NCBI GenBank assembly: GCA_964346475.1
Contig: CAYFUM010000001.1
Span: forward strand, 1 to 64,000
Length of the DNA stretch: 64,000 bases
Source: DTU036 sp964346475
GTDB lineage: Bacteria > Bacillota > Clostridia > Peptostreptococcales > Acidaminobacteraceae
Direction: 5' to 3'
The notes under the pieces are model-generated. The model was not told where the DNA came from. It saw only the letters and a program-made list of their open reading frames with translations, and made no database searches. The position numbers were made by a program, and so were the translations under genes. How positions within the stretch are numbered: the stretch's first letter is position 1; every line of letters starts with the position of its first letter. Positions 52,941 to 64,000 of this stretch are shown piece after piece.

Positions 52941-53929
52941 TGACTAGGCTCCTTAGAGGGGACAAAATTAAAGAGGCAGCTGAAATTTTAAAAAAAGGGG
53001 GTAGTGTAATCTTTCCCACCGAGACCGTCTATGGCCTGGGTGCCCGCTATGATGATGAGGGGGCTTTAGGAAAGATTTATGAGGCCAAGGGAAGGCCCAA
53101 GGACAACCCCCTTATTTTGCATATCTATAAGAAAGACCAGCTTGAGGAGTTGGTGGAGGAAGTTGACGATAGGGCCAGGCTTCTCATGGAGAGGTTTTGG
53201 CCAGGTCCCCTGACCCTGATTTTTAGGAAAAAAGAGGGGGTTTCAGCCACCATAAGTGCTGGCCTTGATACTGTGGCCGTTAGAATGCCCAGCTCCCCCC
53301 TGGCTTTGGAACTCCTAAGAGAGGTGGGGGTGGCTCTGGCAGCACCCAGTGCTAATCTTTCCGGTAGGCCCTCGCCCACTAGTGAGTCTCACCTGGAGGA
53401 AATGATGGGCAGGGTGGATGCCATCCTCCTGGGAGGAGATTGCCAGGTGGGACTGGAGTCCACTGTCCTTGATATAAGTGGAGAGGACCCCCTGCTCCTT
53501 AGACCAGGTAAAATAAGTCTAGAGGAACTGGAGGAGCTCCTGGGCAGGGTCAAGGTTTTTGATAAGAGCTCCGGTGACTACGCTTCGCCTGGCCTTAAAT
53601 ACAGGCACTATGCCCCCAAAACCCCAGTGGTAATCCTGGAGGGCTCTGATGATGACATTGTTAAATTTATTAGAGAGAATAAAGAAAATTCCACATATAT
53701 TGTTAGGGAATCCATCTTTAGAAGGTGTCCTGGCGGAAAATGTAAACTTTTCTACCCTGAAGATGATTTAGAATACGCTGCCAGGGAATATTTCAGACTA
53801 TTAAGAACACTTGATAGACAAAGTTATGATACAATATATATAACTGAAATTCCGACCCAGGGCCTGGGAAGAGCTATTATGGACAGGCTCCTGCGTTCAA
53901 GCGGAGGTCGGAGGAGGAGATTTTTATGA
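52940..53929 (+). CDS. tsaC: L-threonylcarbamoyladenylate synthase
   Basis: This enzyme makes threonylcarbamoyl-AMP for the t6A modification of ANN-decoding tRNAs. The 329-residue protein is the long Sua5 type: an N-terminal YrdC domain with SVIFPTETVYGLGARYDD, KGRPKDNPLILHI, APSANLSGRPSPTS and LLRPGKIS, a linker containing YASPGLKYRHYAPKTP, and a C-terminal Sua5 domain. The start is GTG at 52940, sharing one base with the prfA stop (TAGTG), with GGAG upstream. The 3' end overlaps rpiB by 4 nt. Confidence 0.92.
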   Translation: MTRLLRGDKIKEAAEILKKGGSVIFPTETVYGLGARYDDEGALGKIYEAKGRPKDNPLILHIYKKDQLEELVEEVDDRARLLMERFWPGPLTLIFRKKEGVSATISAGLDTVAVRMPSSPLALELLREVGVALAAPSANLSGRPSPTSESHLEEMMGRVDAILLGGDCQVGLESTVLDISGEDPLLLRPGKISLEELEELLGRVKVFDKSSGDYASPGLKYRHYAPKTPVVILEGSDDDIVKFIRENKENSTYIVRESIFRRCPGGKCKLFYPEDDLEYAAREYFRLLRTLDRQSYDTIYITEIPTQGLGRAIMDRLLRSSGGRRRRFL

Positions 53930-54366
53930 AAATTGTCCTAGCATCGGATCATGGTGGCTTTGATCTTAAAGAGGCCATTAGGCTCTATTTAGAGGAGAAA
54001 AACTATGAGATAATAGACCAAGGCTGTTATGACCATTCCAGTGTTGACTATCCCGACTATGGAAGACTGGCCGGGGAGAAGGTCCTGGAAGAGGACTGCC
54101 TTGGAATTATTTTTTGTGGTACCGGCATAGGAATAAGCCTGGCCGCCAATAAGGTGAGGGGTGTTAGAGCTGCACTTTGCAGCGAGGAGTACTCCGCCAG
54201 CATGGCCCGTCAGCACAATAATGCCAATATCCTGGCCCTAGGGGGCAGGACCACCGGTGTAGATTTAGCCAAAAGCATTGTTGATGCCTTTTTAAACTCC
54301 GAATTTGAGGGGGGCAGGCACCAGCGAAGAGTAGATAAAATAACTGCAATCGAGGAGAGGAGGTAA
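53926..54366 (+). CDS. rpiB: Ribose-5-phosphate isomerase B
   Basis: RpiB interconverts ribose-5-phosphate and ribulose-5-phosphate. The 146-residue protein has ASDHGGFDLKEAIRLYL, DYPDYGRLAGEKV, the catalytic Cys in IIFCGTGIGISLAANKV, and HNNANILALGGRTTG. Length and motifs are normal. ATGA overlap with tsaC. The V-ATPase operon begins 3 nt after its stop, with no terminator or promoter visible between. Confidence 0.94.
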   Translation: MKIVLASDHGGFDLKEAIRLYLEEKNYEIIDQGCYDHSSVDYPDYGRLAGEKVLEEDCLGIIFCGTGIGISLAANKVRGVRAALCSEEYSASMARQHNNANILALGGRTTGVDLAKSIVDAFLNSEFEGGRHQRRVDKITAIEERR

Positions 54367-54369
54367 CTT

Positions 54370-54676
54370 TTGAATGCCATAGAGCAAGTTAAAAAGGCTG
54401 AGCAGGAGGCAGTGGAAATCATTGCCAGTGCTAGAAAAAAAGCTGAGGATGATCTGGAATTTGCTCAGGACTATGTAAGAAGAGAAGAAGAGCAGATTCT
54501 AGACCAAGCCAGGGAGGAAGGCGAGCTGATCTTTCAGCGTGCCCGTATCGATAGGCAGAGGCAGATCCAGCGTATAGAAGAGGAGACTGCCCAGGTTATC
54601 GAAAAACTTGACGCAATGGATGAGACTCTACTAGCTTCGGCAGTGGAGCGCATCCTGGAGAGGTTATTGGAAGAAA

Positions 54677-54690
<14 letters not shown>
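54370..54690 (+). CDS. ntpF: V-type ATPase subunit G/H-like stalk protein
   Basis: This is a 106-residue, highly charged, helical protein (KKAEQEAVEIIASARKKAED) forming a peripheral stalk with subunit E. The sequence is an almost unbroken right-handed-type coiled coil. The start is TTG at 54370 with GGAGG 6 nt upstream. It occupies the first place of the nine-gene operon, as ntpF does in Enterococcus hirae. Assignment rests on position, length and composition because stalk proteins diverge fast. Confidence 0.82.
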
Positions 54691-57096
<2,406 letters not shown>

Positions 57097-57105
57097 GTGG
57101 GCGCC

Positions 57106-57657
57106 ATGTCTAGCTTAGAGCGTATAACAGATAGGATTTTGGAGGAGGCCAGGAAGGAAGCTGAAAAATCCCTTGAAGCCCTGGACCAAAAAAAAGCTGA
57201 AATTCTAGCTGATGGGAAAAGAAGAGCTCTAGCTCTAGGTGAGAAGATGATTGAAAAAGCAAAGAAGGATTCCCACCTGGACAAGGAGCGGGCCATTGCT
57301 TCGGCAGGCCTAAAGGCTCGTGATAATATTTTGAGTAAGAGGCTGGCTATTCTGGATAGCTGCTTTGAAAAAGCTAAGGAAGAACTTAGGAATATAAGTG
57401 ATGATAGGTATCTGGACTTTCTAAAGAAAACCCTGGCCAGTCTTAAACTGGATGGAAAGGAAAGTATCATAGTACCTGAGGACAAGAGGGAACTGGTTAA
57501 AGGCCTAATAAAGCCCAGTGAAAAAAGCTGCGACAGCGGCTTTATCATAGAAAAAGAGGGCATTAGCTATAACTTCCAATTCGATGAGCTAATAGATTAT
57601 AGAAGAGAAGAGATCCAGGATGAGATCTACAGGCTGCTCTTTCTAGGAAAGGAGTAG
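57106..57657 (+). CDS. ntpE: V-type ATPase subunit E
   Basis: This 183-residue peripheral stalk subunit pairs with the F-position protein. It has a long N-terminal helix (LERITDRILEEARKEAEKSL) and a C-terminal mixed alpha/beta domain ending near DELIDYRREEIQDEIYRLLF, as in the family. I start at ATG 57106, since a GTG at 57097 follows the ntpK stop directly and has no room for a ribosome site. It is 2 nt from ntpC. Confidence 0.88.
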   Translation: MSSLERITDRILEEARKEAEKSLEALDQKKAEILADGKRRALALGEKMIEKAKKDSHLDKERAIASAGLKARDNILSKRLAILDSCFEKAKEELRNISDDRYLDFLKKTLASLKLDGKESIIVPEDKRELVKGLIKPSEKSCDSGFIIEKEGISYNFQFDELIDYRREEIQDEIYRLLFLGKE

Positions 57658-57659
57658 TC

Positions 57660-58649
57660 ATGGAAGGACGAGATTATATTTATGCTTCGTCTAGAATAAG
57701 GGTCTTTGAAAAGAAACTCCTAAAAAGGGAGCAACTTCAGCGCCTGGTCCAGGCAGGAGATGAGAAGAACTTTCTCCACCTCCTCCAGGAGACCGACTAT
57801 GGCAGCTACATCCAAAATGTCAAGAGGCCCGAGGACTTCCACAAGGCCATGGATAGCAGCTGGCTCTATAATCTAAAGGAAGTCCTTGAGATGGCTAGGG
57901 ACAAGGAAGTAGTAGAGGTCCTGGCTGCCAGGTATGTCTACCACAATCTCAAGGTCCTGGTTAAGGAGGAGATTCTGGGAGAAGACCTGAGTGCTCTTCT
58001 ACTAGAACTTCCTGCTATGGATGTGGATTCCATTAGAAACCGCCTTTCAAGGGAAGATAAAAAGGAAGTTCCTGAGGCTATTTATAGGGCCCTGGAGGAC
58101 TATGAAGATAAAAAGGACGCCCAGAGAATAGACCTTATCCTGGATAGAGCCTACTATGAAGAGATGCTAGCCAAGGTGGAGAAGCTGGAGGACAGCTTTC
58201 TTACTAGCTTTGTAGTTAGGAGTATTGACTATTCCAATGCCAAGGCCCTGCTGCGTCTCAAGGCCCAGGGACTGGACTATGAAGCCCTGGAGGATATCTA
58301 CATCCCTGGGGGCAGGATTGAAAGGGAGAGTTTTAATAGACTCTACAAGGAGGAGCCAGGCCAGGTTCTAGAGAGCCTGGGTAAGGAAATATCCGACTCC
58401 ACCCTTAAAAGAGCCAGGGCGGTCTACGAGGCTACAGGCTCCCTATCGGCTGTGGAAAAACTCATGGAGGATGCCCTGATGGATTTTACCAGGGACAACA
58501 GAAGGGTGACCTATGGACCTGAGGTCCTCTTTGGCTTTCTACTGGCCAAGGAGAGGGAGATTATGAACCTGAGAATGGTCTATACCTCCATTATAGCAGG
58601 CATTGCCCCAGAGAAAATAGAAGAAAGGCTGCGTGATAGTTATGTATAG
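57660..58649 (+). CDS. ntpC: V-type ATPase subunit C (d-like)
   Basis: This 329-residue subunit couples the central shaft to the K ring. It opens [20 protein letters not shown], typical of the NtpC/AtpC family, and has three related helical repeats, for example [12 protein letters not shown] and [23 protein letters not shown] 57660 has AAAGGAG upstream. The 3' end overlaps ntpG by 8 nt. Confidence 0.92.
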   Translation: MEGRDYIYASSRIRVFEKKLLKREQLQRLVQAGDEKNFLHLLQETDYGSYIQNVKRPEDFHKAMDSSWLYNLKEVLEMARDKEVVEVLAARYVYHNLKVLVKEEILGEDLSALLLELPAMDVDSIRNRLSREDKKEVPEAIYRALEDYEDKKDAQRIDLILDRAYYEEMLAKVEKLEDSFLTSFVVRSIDYSNAKALLRLKAQGLDYEALEDIYIPGGRIERESFNRLYKEEPGQVLESLGKEISDSTLKRARAVYEATGSLSAVEKLMEDALMDFTRDNRRVTYGPEVLFGFLLAKEREIMNLRMVYTSIIAGIAPEKIEERLRDSYV

Positions 58650-58950
58650 AGTCGCCATATTAGGAGACAGGGAATCAGTGCTAGCCTTTAAAGCCCTAGG
58701 TCTTGAGATCTATAGCCCCCTGGGTGGTGAGGAAACCCGAGACACCCTGGATAGGCTGGCCGGTGAAGATGTAGGTGTAATATTTATTACTGAACAGCTA
58801 GCGGACCTGGTTCCTGAAACCATAGCCCGCTACAATGAAGCTCTAACTCCGGCGGTGATTTTAATACCCTCCGGTGCCGGCAGTCTTGGCATTGGCATGG
58901 ATAGGATAAATCGCAATGTAGAAAAAGCCGTCGGCTCAAATATTCTATAG
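58642..58950 (+). CDS. ntpG: V-type ATPase subunit F-like central shaft protein
   Basis: This 102-residue alpha/beta protein ([20 protein letters not shown]) fits the small shaft subunit that binds the D subunit, with [20 protein letters not shown] and the terminal [17 protein letters not shown] 58642 or a GTG at 58633 could be the start; both are inside ntpC and neither has a strong ribosome site. Position matches ntpG of E. hirae. Confidence 0.9.
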   Translation: MYRVAILGDRESVLAFKALGLEIYSPLGGEETRDTLDRLAGEDVGVIFITEQLADLVPETIARYNEALTPAVILIPSGAGSLGIGMDRINRNVEKAVGSNIL

Positions 58951-58967
58951 AAGGTGAGGACGAAAAT

Positions 58968-60734
58968 TTGAAAACAGGAAAAGTAATCAAGGTCTCCGGC
59001 CCCTTAGTTGTGGCCGAAGGCATGGAGGAAGCTAATGTTTATGATGTGGTCCTCGTTAGTGAAAATCGCCTTATTGGAGAGATTATCGAAATGCGAGGAG
59101 ACAGGGCCTCCATTCAAGTTTACGAGGAAACCACAGGCATAGGCCCAGGAGAGGTAGTCTTTACAACGGGACAACCCCTTTCTGTGGAGCTTGGTCCAGG
59201 ACTTATAGAGGAGATGTTTGATGGTATTCAGAGGCCTCTGGATGTCATGAGAAGCCTGGAGGGTGACTTCCTCAAAAAGGGCAGTGATGTGGCCTCGCTA
59301 AACAGGGAGAAAAAGTGGGACTTTGTAGCCCTGGCTGGGGAGGGCGATGAAGTAAAGTCCGGGGATATCCTGGGCACTGTTCAGGAAAACCCTGTTGTTA
59401 GCCACAAAATCATGGTTCCCCCAGGAATTGAGGGAAGAGTTAAGGAAATAAAAAGCGGAAGTTTTACCATAGAAGAGGTCATAGCAGTTCTTGAAAGGGA
59501 TGGGGAAGAAATCAAGCTGGACATGATCCAGAGATGGCCCGTCCGTAGGGGAAGACCCTATGATAGGAAGCTGGACCCCTCTATTCCCCTGATCACTGGT
59601 CAAAGGGTCATAGACACCTTTTTCCCCGTGGCCAAGGGTGGCACCGCAGCTATTCCAGGGCCCTTTGGATCAGGTAAGACCGTGGTCCAGCACCAGCTGG
59701 CCAAGTGGGCCGACGCAGAGATTATTGTCTATGTAGGCTGCGGCGAACGGGGCAATGAGATGACCGACGTCCTCATGGAATTCCCCGAGCTGATTGACCC
59801 AGGTACAGGCGAGTCACTGATGAAAAGAACTGTACTTATAGCCAACACCTCCAACATGCCCGTTGCTGCCAGGGAGGCCTCCATTTATACAGGCATTACC
59901 ATTGCTGAATACTTTAGAGATATGGGCTATAGTGTTGCCCTTATGGCCGATTCCACCTCCCGCTGGGCTGAGGCACTAAGAGAGATGTCTGGCCGTCTAG
60001 AGGAGATGCCCGGAGACGAGGGCTATCCTGCCTATCTTGCCAGCCGGGTTGCAGACTTCTACGAGAGGGCTGGTAAGGTTATGAGCCAGGGCTCTGAGCC
60101 TAGAGAGGGAGCTCTTACTGTAATTGGAGCGGTTTCTCCTCCCGGTGGTGATATCTCCGAGCCTGTAAGCCAGTCAACTCTCAGGATTGTCAAGGTCTTC
60201 TGGGGCCTGGATTACGCCCTGAGCTATGCCAGGCACTTCCCAGCTATCAACTGGCTAAACTCCTACTCCCTCTACCAGAGCAAGATGGATGACTTCTTTG
60301 ATAGCAGGATTAGTGAGAATTTCTCAAACTTTAGGAAGACTTCCATGGCCCTGCTCCAGGAGGAGAGTGCCCTTCAAGAAATTGTTCGCCTGGTTGGTAG
60401 GGACTCCCTAAGTGAGGGCGACCAGCTTAAGCTTGAAGTTGCCAAGAGCCTTAGAGAGGACTTCCTCCAGCAAAACGCCTTCCACGAAGTGGATACCTTC
60501 TGCCCCCTAGAAAAGCAGTATAAGATGCTGGATATCATCCTCACCTTTAATGAGGAGGCTAAGAAGGCCCTGGCAACAGGCACCTATCTTGATGAGATAC
60601 TAGAGCTTGAAGTAAGAGAGCCCATTGCCAGGATGAAGTATGTGGACAATGAGGACCTAGCAAGCCTGGACGCGCTCAAAGAAAGGGTGATAAAGGACCT
60701 GGCGGCCCTGGGACGAGGAGGTAAAAATGCTTAA
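58968..60734 (+). CDS. ntpA: V-type ATPase catalytic subunit A
   Basis: This is the 588-residue ATP-hydrolysing subunit. It starts at TTG 58968 ([20 protein letters not shown]) with GGTGAGGA upstream. An insert domain of about 80 residues follows the beta barrel, as is typical of A subunits. The P-loop is [14 protein letters not shown] near residues 230-243, then [20 protein letters not shown] and [20 protein letters not shown]. It overlaps ntpB by 8 nt. Confidence 0.96.
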   Translation: MKTGKVIKVSGPLVVAEGMEEANVYDVVLVSENRLIGEIIEMRGDRASIQVYEETTGIGPGEVVFTTGQPLSVELGPGLIEEMFDGIQRPLDVMRSLEGDFLKKGSDVASLNREKKWDFVALAGEGDEVKSGDILGTVQENPVVSHKIMVPPGIEGRVKEIKSGSFTIEEVIAVLERDGEEIKLDMIQRWPVRRGRPYDRKLDPSIPLITGQRVIDTFFPVAKGGTAAIPGPFGSGKTVVQHQLAKWADAEIIVYVGCGERGNEMTDVLMEFPELIDPGTGESLMKRTVLIANTSNMPVAAREASIYTGITIAEYFRDMGYSVALMADSTSRWAEALREMSGRLEEMPGDEGYPAYLASRVADFYERAGKVMSQGSEPREGALTVIGAVSPPGGDISEPVSQSTLRIVKVFWGLDYALSYARHFPAINWLNSYSLYQSKMDDFFDSRISENFSNFRKTSMALLQEESALQEIVRLVGRDSLSEGDQLKLEVAKSLREDFLQQNAFHEVDTFCPLEKQYKMLDIILTFNEEAKKALATGTYLDEILELEVREPIARMKYVDNEDLASLDALKERVIKDLAALGRGGKNA

Positions 60735-62109
60735 AGAATATAAAACCATCGTTGAAGTAGTGGGCCCCCTTATAGTTGTAGAAGGTGTAGAGGGCGTCAA
60801 ATACGAAGAACTGGTGGATGTAAGACTCCAGACCGGAGAGCATCGCCGGGGCAGGGTCCTGGAAATTGACAGGGACCGGGCCATGGTCCAGCTCTTTGAG
60901 GGTTCTTCGGGAATAAATCTCAAGGAAACCTCGGTTAGGTTTATTGGCAGGCCCCTGGAACTTGGGGTCTCTGAGGATATGATAGGCAGGATTTTTGATG
61001 GTATGGGTAGCCCCATGGATGGGGGACCTGAGATAATACCAGAAAAGAGACTGGATATAAGTGGAACCCCCATGAACCCAGCTGCCAGGGACTATCCTTC
61101 TGAGTTTATCCAGACTGGAATAAGCTGTATTGATGGTCTTAATACACTAGTTAGAGGCCAGAAACTGCCAATTTTCTCAGCTTCAGGACTTCCCCACAAC
61201 GATGTTGCAGCCCAGATAGCCAGGCAGGCCAAGGTCCTGGGCACAGGGGAGAACTTTGCTGTTGTCTTTGCCGCCATGGGTATAACCTTCGAAGAGGCCC
61301 AGTTTTTCATGGATGACTTTAGAAAGACGGGAGCTCTAGAAAGGGCAGTACTCTTTATGAACCTGGCAGATGACCCTGCTATAGAGAGGGTGGCAACCCC
61401 AAAGATGGCCCTGACAGCTGCAGAATACCTGGCCTATGAAAAGGGTATGCACGTCCTGGTTATCCTGACAGATATGACAAACTACGCCGAAGCTCTGAGG
61501 GAAATCTCAGCTGCCCGTAAAGAGGTACCTGGTCGTAGGGGCTATCCGGGTTATCTCTATACTGACCTGGCTTCTATTTATGAGAGGGCTGGAAGGATCA
61601 GGGGAATCGAGGGCTCCATTACCCAGATTCCAATCCTGACCATGCCCGAGGATGATATAACCCATCCCATTCCTGACCTTACAGGCTATATTACAGAGGG
61701 GCAGATTATCCTCTCTAGAGAACTCTACAAGAGGGGCATCGAGCCTCCCATAAATATAGTACCCTCCCTATCCAGGCTCAAGGACAAGGGAATAGGCCAG
61801 GGCAAGACCAGGGAAGACCACGCCGATACCATGAACCAGATCTATGCTGGCTACACCTCTGGTATCCAGGCCAGGGAACTGGCGGTAATCCTGGGAGATA
61901 GCGCCCTTAGTGAGGCCGATAAGGCCTTCTCCAAGTTTGCCAGCGCCTTTGATGAGCGCTACGTGGACCAGGGCTACTATACCGATAGGACCATAGAGGA
62001 CACTCTGGACCTTGGCTGGGATCTTATGAAGATTATTCCCCGTTCAGAGCTCAAGCGTATCAGGGATGAGTATCTAGAAAAATATTTGGATCCTAAAGGA
62101 GACAAGTAA
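60727..62109 (+). CDS. ntpB: V-type ATPase regulatory subunit B
   Basis: This 460-residue non-catalytic nucleotide-binding subunit alternates with A. It starts [20 protein letters not shown] with AGGAGG upstream. Instead of a P-loop it has [20 protein letters not shown], typical of B subunits. [20 protein letters not shown] and [20 protein letters not shown] are conserved. The stop overlaps the ntpD ATG by 1 nt. Confidence 0.96.
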   Translation: MLKEYKTIVEVVGPLIVVEGVEGVKYEELVDVRLQTGEHRRGRVLEIDRDRAMVQLFEGSSGINLKETSVRFIGRPLELGVSEDMIGRIFDGMGSPMDGGPEIIPEKRLDISGTPMNPAARDYPSEFIQTGISCIDGLNTLVRGQKLPIFSASGLPHNDVAAQIARQAKVLGTGENFAVVFAAMGITFEEAQFFMDDFRKTGALERAVLFMNLADDPAIERVATPKMALTAAEYLAYEKGMHVLVILTDMTNYAEALREISAARKEVPGRRGYPGYLYTDLASIYERAGRIRGIEGSITQIPILTMPEDDITHPIPDLTGYITEGQIILSRELYKRGIEPPINIVPSLSRLKDKGIGQGKTREDHADTMNQIYAGYTSGIQARELAVILGDSALSEADKAFSKFASAFDERYVDQGYYTDRTIEDTLDLGWDLMKIIPRSELKRIRDEYLEKYLDPKGDK

Positions 62110-62756
62110 TGGCCCGCCTAAATGTCAATCCTACCAGGATGCAGCTGACCCGGCTTAAAGAGAGGCTAAATGTCGCCACTAGGGGCCACAAACTCCTAAA
62201 GGACAAGCAGGATGAGCTGATGAGGCAGTTTATTGATCTTATCCGCCAGAACAAGGCCCTTAGAGAGCAGGTGGAGAAAAAACTCCTGGAGAGCTTCTCA
62301 AAGTTTCAGCTGACTGCTGCCATGATGAGCCCCCAGATGCTGGAAAGTGCCCTGGTGCTGCCCAAGCAGAGCCTGTCCCTGGAGATTACAGAAAGAAACA
62401 TCATGAGCGTCCATGTACCCGAGATGAGCTTTAAGCGTTCCCAGCAGGCCGGGGGCCTCTACCCCTATGGCTATGTCACAACGCCTGGGGAGCTGGATGA
62501 GGCTCTCAGGGAGCTGGATGGTGTGATGGATGAACTCCTGGATCTGGCTAAAATTGAAAAGGCCTGTCAGCTCATGGCCGATGAGATTGAAAAGACCAGA
62601 AGAAGGGTCAATGCCCTGGAATACAGGACCATACCAGACCTGGAGGAGACTATAAAGTATATAAGAATGAAGCTGGATGAAAACGAAAGGGCTACCATTA
62701 CCAGGCTTATGAAGGTAAAGGAGCTTATAGAAAAAAGTGAACAGGAAGCCTATTAG
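62109..62756 (+). CDS. ntpD: V-type ATPase subunit D (central shaft)
   Basis: This 215-residue shaft subunit is made mainly of two long helices. It opens [20 protein letters not shown] and [17 protein letters not shown], the family signature, and closes with [20 protein letters not shown]. It is the last ATPase gene; the next gene is separated by a weak hairpin. Confidence 0.95.
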   Translation: MARLNVNPTRMQLTRLKERLNVATRGHKLLKDKQDELMRQFIDLIRQNKALREQVEKKLLESFSKFQLTAAMMSPQMLESALVLPKQSLSLEITERNIMSVHVPEMSFKRSQQAGGLYPYGYVTTPGELDEALRELDGVMDELLDLAKIEKACQLMADEIEKTRRRVNALEYRTIPDLEETIKYIRMKLDENERATITRLMKVKELIEKSEQEAY

Positions 62757-62770
62757 GTTTCCTGTTTCTT
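62740..62770 (+). terminator. Weak terminator after ntpD
   Basis: AACAGGAA, an 11-nt loop and TTCCTGTT form an 8-bp stem followed by TCTT only. Partial read-through to the HD gene is likely. Confidence 0.4.
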
Positions 62771-62783
62771 AAAAGGAGTTAGC

Positions 62784-63347
62784 ATGACAAGAGATGAGGC
62801 ACTGGCCCTCTTGAAAAAACACAATTCTTCAGAAAGCCTCCTCCAGCATGCCTATGCTGTGGAGGGGGTTATGCGCTACTTTGCTAGAAAAGAGGGTGAA
62901 GATGAGGACTACTGGGGAAATATAGGCCTACTCCATGACCTGGACTATGAAAAACACCCCGACCAGCACTGTATAATGACAGAAAAGATCCTCCAGGAGG
63001 AGGGGGTAGAGGAGCCAATCATAAGATCTATCCTCAGCCATGGCTATGGAATCTGCACCGATGTGGAGCCGGTCCACTACATGGAAAAAATCCTCTTTGC
63101 CAGCGATGAGCTGACGGGTCTAATTAAGGCCACCTGTCTAATGAGACCCTCAAAATCCGTACTGGATGTCAAGGCCAAGAGCATAAATAAGAAGTGGAAG
63201 GACAAGTCCTTTGCAGCAGGTGTCGATAGACAGATCCTGGAAAAAGGACTTGATATGCTGGGCATGGAAAGAAGTGAGCTCATTAGTGAGGTCATTGAGG
63301 CCATGAAGGAAGTTGCCGATGACATAGGTCTCAGGGGCAATCTATAA
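62784..63347 (+). CDS. HD-domain hydrolase
   Basis: The 187-residue protein has the HD metal motifs: His in LLQHAYAVEGVMRYFA, His-Asp in IGLLHDLDYEKHP, a further His in ILSHGYGICTD and a later Asp in FASDELTGL. It matches a small family of HDIG-type predicted phosphohydrolases; the substrate (nucleotide or phosphate ester) is unknown. ATG 62784 has AAGGAG upstream. The final ATPase gene is 27 nt upstream. Confidence 0.85.
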   Translation: MTRDEALALLKKHNSSESLLQHAYAVEGVMRYFARKEGEDEDYWGNIGLLHDLDYEKHPDQHCIMTEKILQEEGVEEPIIRSILSHGYGICTDVEPVHYMEKILFASDELTGLIKATCLMRPSKSVLDVKAKSINKKWKDKSFAAGVDRQILEKGLDMLGMERSELISEVIEAMKEVADDIGLRGNL

Positions 63348-63370
63348 AGGAAGTTTTGGCTTCCTTTTTT
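63346..63370 (+). terminator. Terminator after the HD-domain gene
   Basis: AAAGGAAG, loop TTTTGG, CTTCCTTT, then TTT: a perfect 8-bp stem with U-tract, at the stop codon of the HD gene. Confidence 0.85.
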
Positions 63371-63377
63371 TATAGGG

Positions 63378-63383
63378 TATAAT
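63378..63383 (+). promoter_or_regulatory. -10 element ahead of the final ABC ATPase gene
   Basis: TATAAT, with TTGGCT 16 nt upstream lying in the loop and right arm of the preceding terminator. The ATG at 63402 has AAGGAGAAG before it. Confidence 0.55.
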
Positions 63384-63401
63384 AAAGTCAAGGAGAAGAC
63401 T

Positions 63402-64000
63402 ATGATAATAAAAACCCAGGGACTGACCACCTACTACGGTAAAAATAGAGGCATAGAAGATCTTAGTCTCATTGTTAATCAGGGGGAAATCTATGGATTT
63501 GTAGGGCCCAATGGGGCGGGCAAGTCCACCCTTATGCGGACTCTACTAAATTTCATCAGGCCTAGAAGTGGCAGTGCCCATATCTTTGGCCTGGATGTAG
63601 AAGAAAATTCAAGGGAGATAAAGAAAAATCTGGGCTATGTTCCTGGAGAAATCAAATACTATAGCCATATCAGCGTTGAGGAGCTTTTAAACTATTCTGC
63701 CAGACTTAAGGGGGCGGAGGCCTCCCAGGTGGCTGGGCTAGTTTCCCTTCTGGGCCTTGAAGGAAAAAAGAAGTTCTACCAGCTCAGCCTTGGCAATAAG
63801 AAAAAAGTAGCTTTAGCCCAGGCCTTCCTTGGCCAGCCAAAGCTCCTTATTCTCGATGAGCCAACTTCAGGCCTGGACCCCCTATTTCAGAGGATCTTTT
63901 CCGATCTTATCCTGGACTTCAAATCCAGGGGAGGCAGCGTCTTTTTGTCCTCCCACAACCTAAGGGAGATAGGCCACCTCTGTGATAGGGCCTCGGTTAT
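63402..64000 (+). CDS. ABC transporter ATP-binding protein (3' end cut by window)
   Basis: About 200 codons of an exporter-type ATPase are visible: MIIKTQGLTTYYGKNRGIED, Walker A GPNGAGKSTLMRTL, the Q-loop region GYVPGEIKYYSHISVEELL, the signature read as LSLGNKKKVALAQAF, Walker B LLILDEPTSGLDPLF, and the switch His in VFLSSHNLREI. The signature LSLGN deviates from LSGGQ, as in many ABC-2 drug or antibiotic exporter ATPases. A permease gene is expected just past the window. Confidence 0.88.
   Translation, partial: MIIKTQGLTTYYGKNRGIEDLSLIVNQGEIYGFVGPNGAGKSTLMRTLLNFIRPRSGSAHIFGLDVEENSREIKKNLGYVPGEIKYYSHISVEELLNYSARLKGAEASQVAGLVSLLGLEGKKKFYQLSLGNKKKVALAQAFLGQPKLLILDEPTSGLDPLFQRIFSDLILDFKSRGGSVFLSSHNLREIGHLCDRASV

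Overview
The window reads as a chromosome segment of an anaerobic, monoderm Firmicute, most likely in the Tissierellia/Peptoniphilaceae area. The family-level placement is inference, not a database result. Supporting signs are purine-rich Shine-Dalgarno sites (AAGGAGG/GGGAGG), heavy AGG/AGA arginine codon use, an LPXTG surface protein, ThiT, DUF1385, YebC, the prmC-prfA-tsaC-rpiB block, and a V/A-type ATPase in the Enterococcus ntp gene order. Coding density is very high and many genes overlap by 1-26 nt. I see no rRNA, tRNA, CRISPR array, insertion sequence or prophage.

Layout. 1-4642 (minus): pyrimidine operon pyrB-I-C-F-K-D, with pyrD cut by the window edge. 4869-12483 (plus): sbcDC, then small membrane genes, an M20 amidohydrolase, a YdcF-like protein and a DsbA-fold protein. 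12502-14987 (minus): a GNAT-like protein and the CCA-adding enzyme. 15096-18992 (plus): dCMP deaminase, an ABC importer of unknown substrate, a YbjQ-like protein and a DUF1002 protein. 19064-22583 (minus): nitrilase-family amidase, UPF0316 protein, sodium-dependent transporter, isochorismatase-family hydrolase. 22779-27274 (plus): TPP riboswitch and thiT, then an RND exporter with a large extracellular helical insert. 27275-27895 has no gene. 27896-32695: LPXTG adhesin broken by two assembly gaps. 32868-38039: yebC, a DHFR-oligoendopeptidase F fusion, a small export protein, and pyrG behind an attenuator-like leader. 38185-40474: ArsR-type regulator and a heavy-metal P-type ATPase. 40499-43355 (minus): crotonase-like, ATP-cone and transglutaminase-like proteins. 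43418-63347 (plus): rho, an MMPL/RND protein with a secreted heptad-repeat partner (third assembly gap), rpmE, tdk, DUF1385, prmC, prfA, tsaC, rpiB, nine V-ATPase genes and an HD protein. The window ends in a truncated ABC-transporter ATPase.

How it fits together. Pyrimidine supply (pyr operon, pyrG, tdk, dCMP deaminase) is well represented. The CTP synthase has lost its glutaminase nucleophile, so it is predicted to use free ammonia. The V-ATPase K subunit keeps the full set of sodium ligands known from E. hirae NtpK, so the ATPase is predicted to be sodium-coupled, which matches the sodium-dependent amino-acid transporter.

Best candidates for something new: the nucleophile-less PyrG behind a leader terminator; the in-frame DHFR-PepF fusion with an apparent internal GTG start; the MMPL plus secreted heptad-repeat pair sitting between rho and rpmE; and a transglutaminase-like protein without its catalytic Cys and His. 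The three 100-N runs are assembly gaps. The third is flanked by an exact 55-bp duplication that looks like an unmerged contig overlap.
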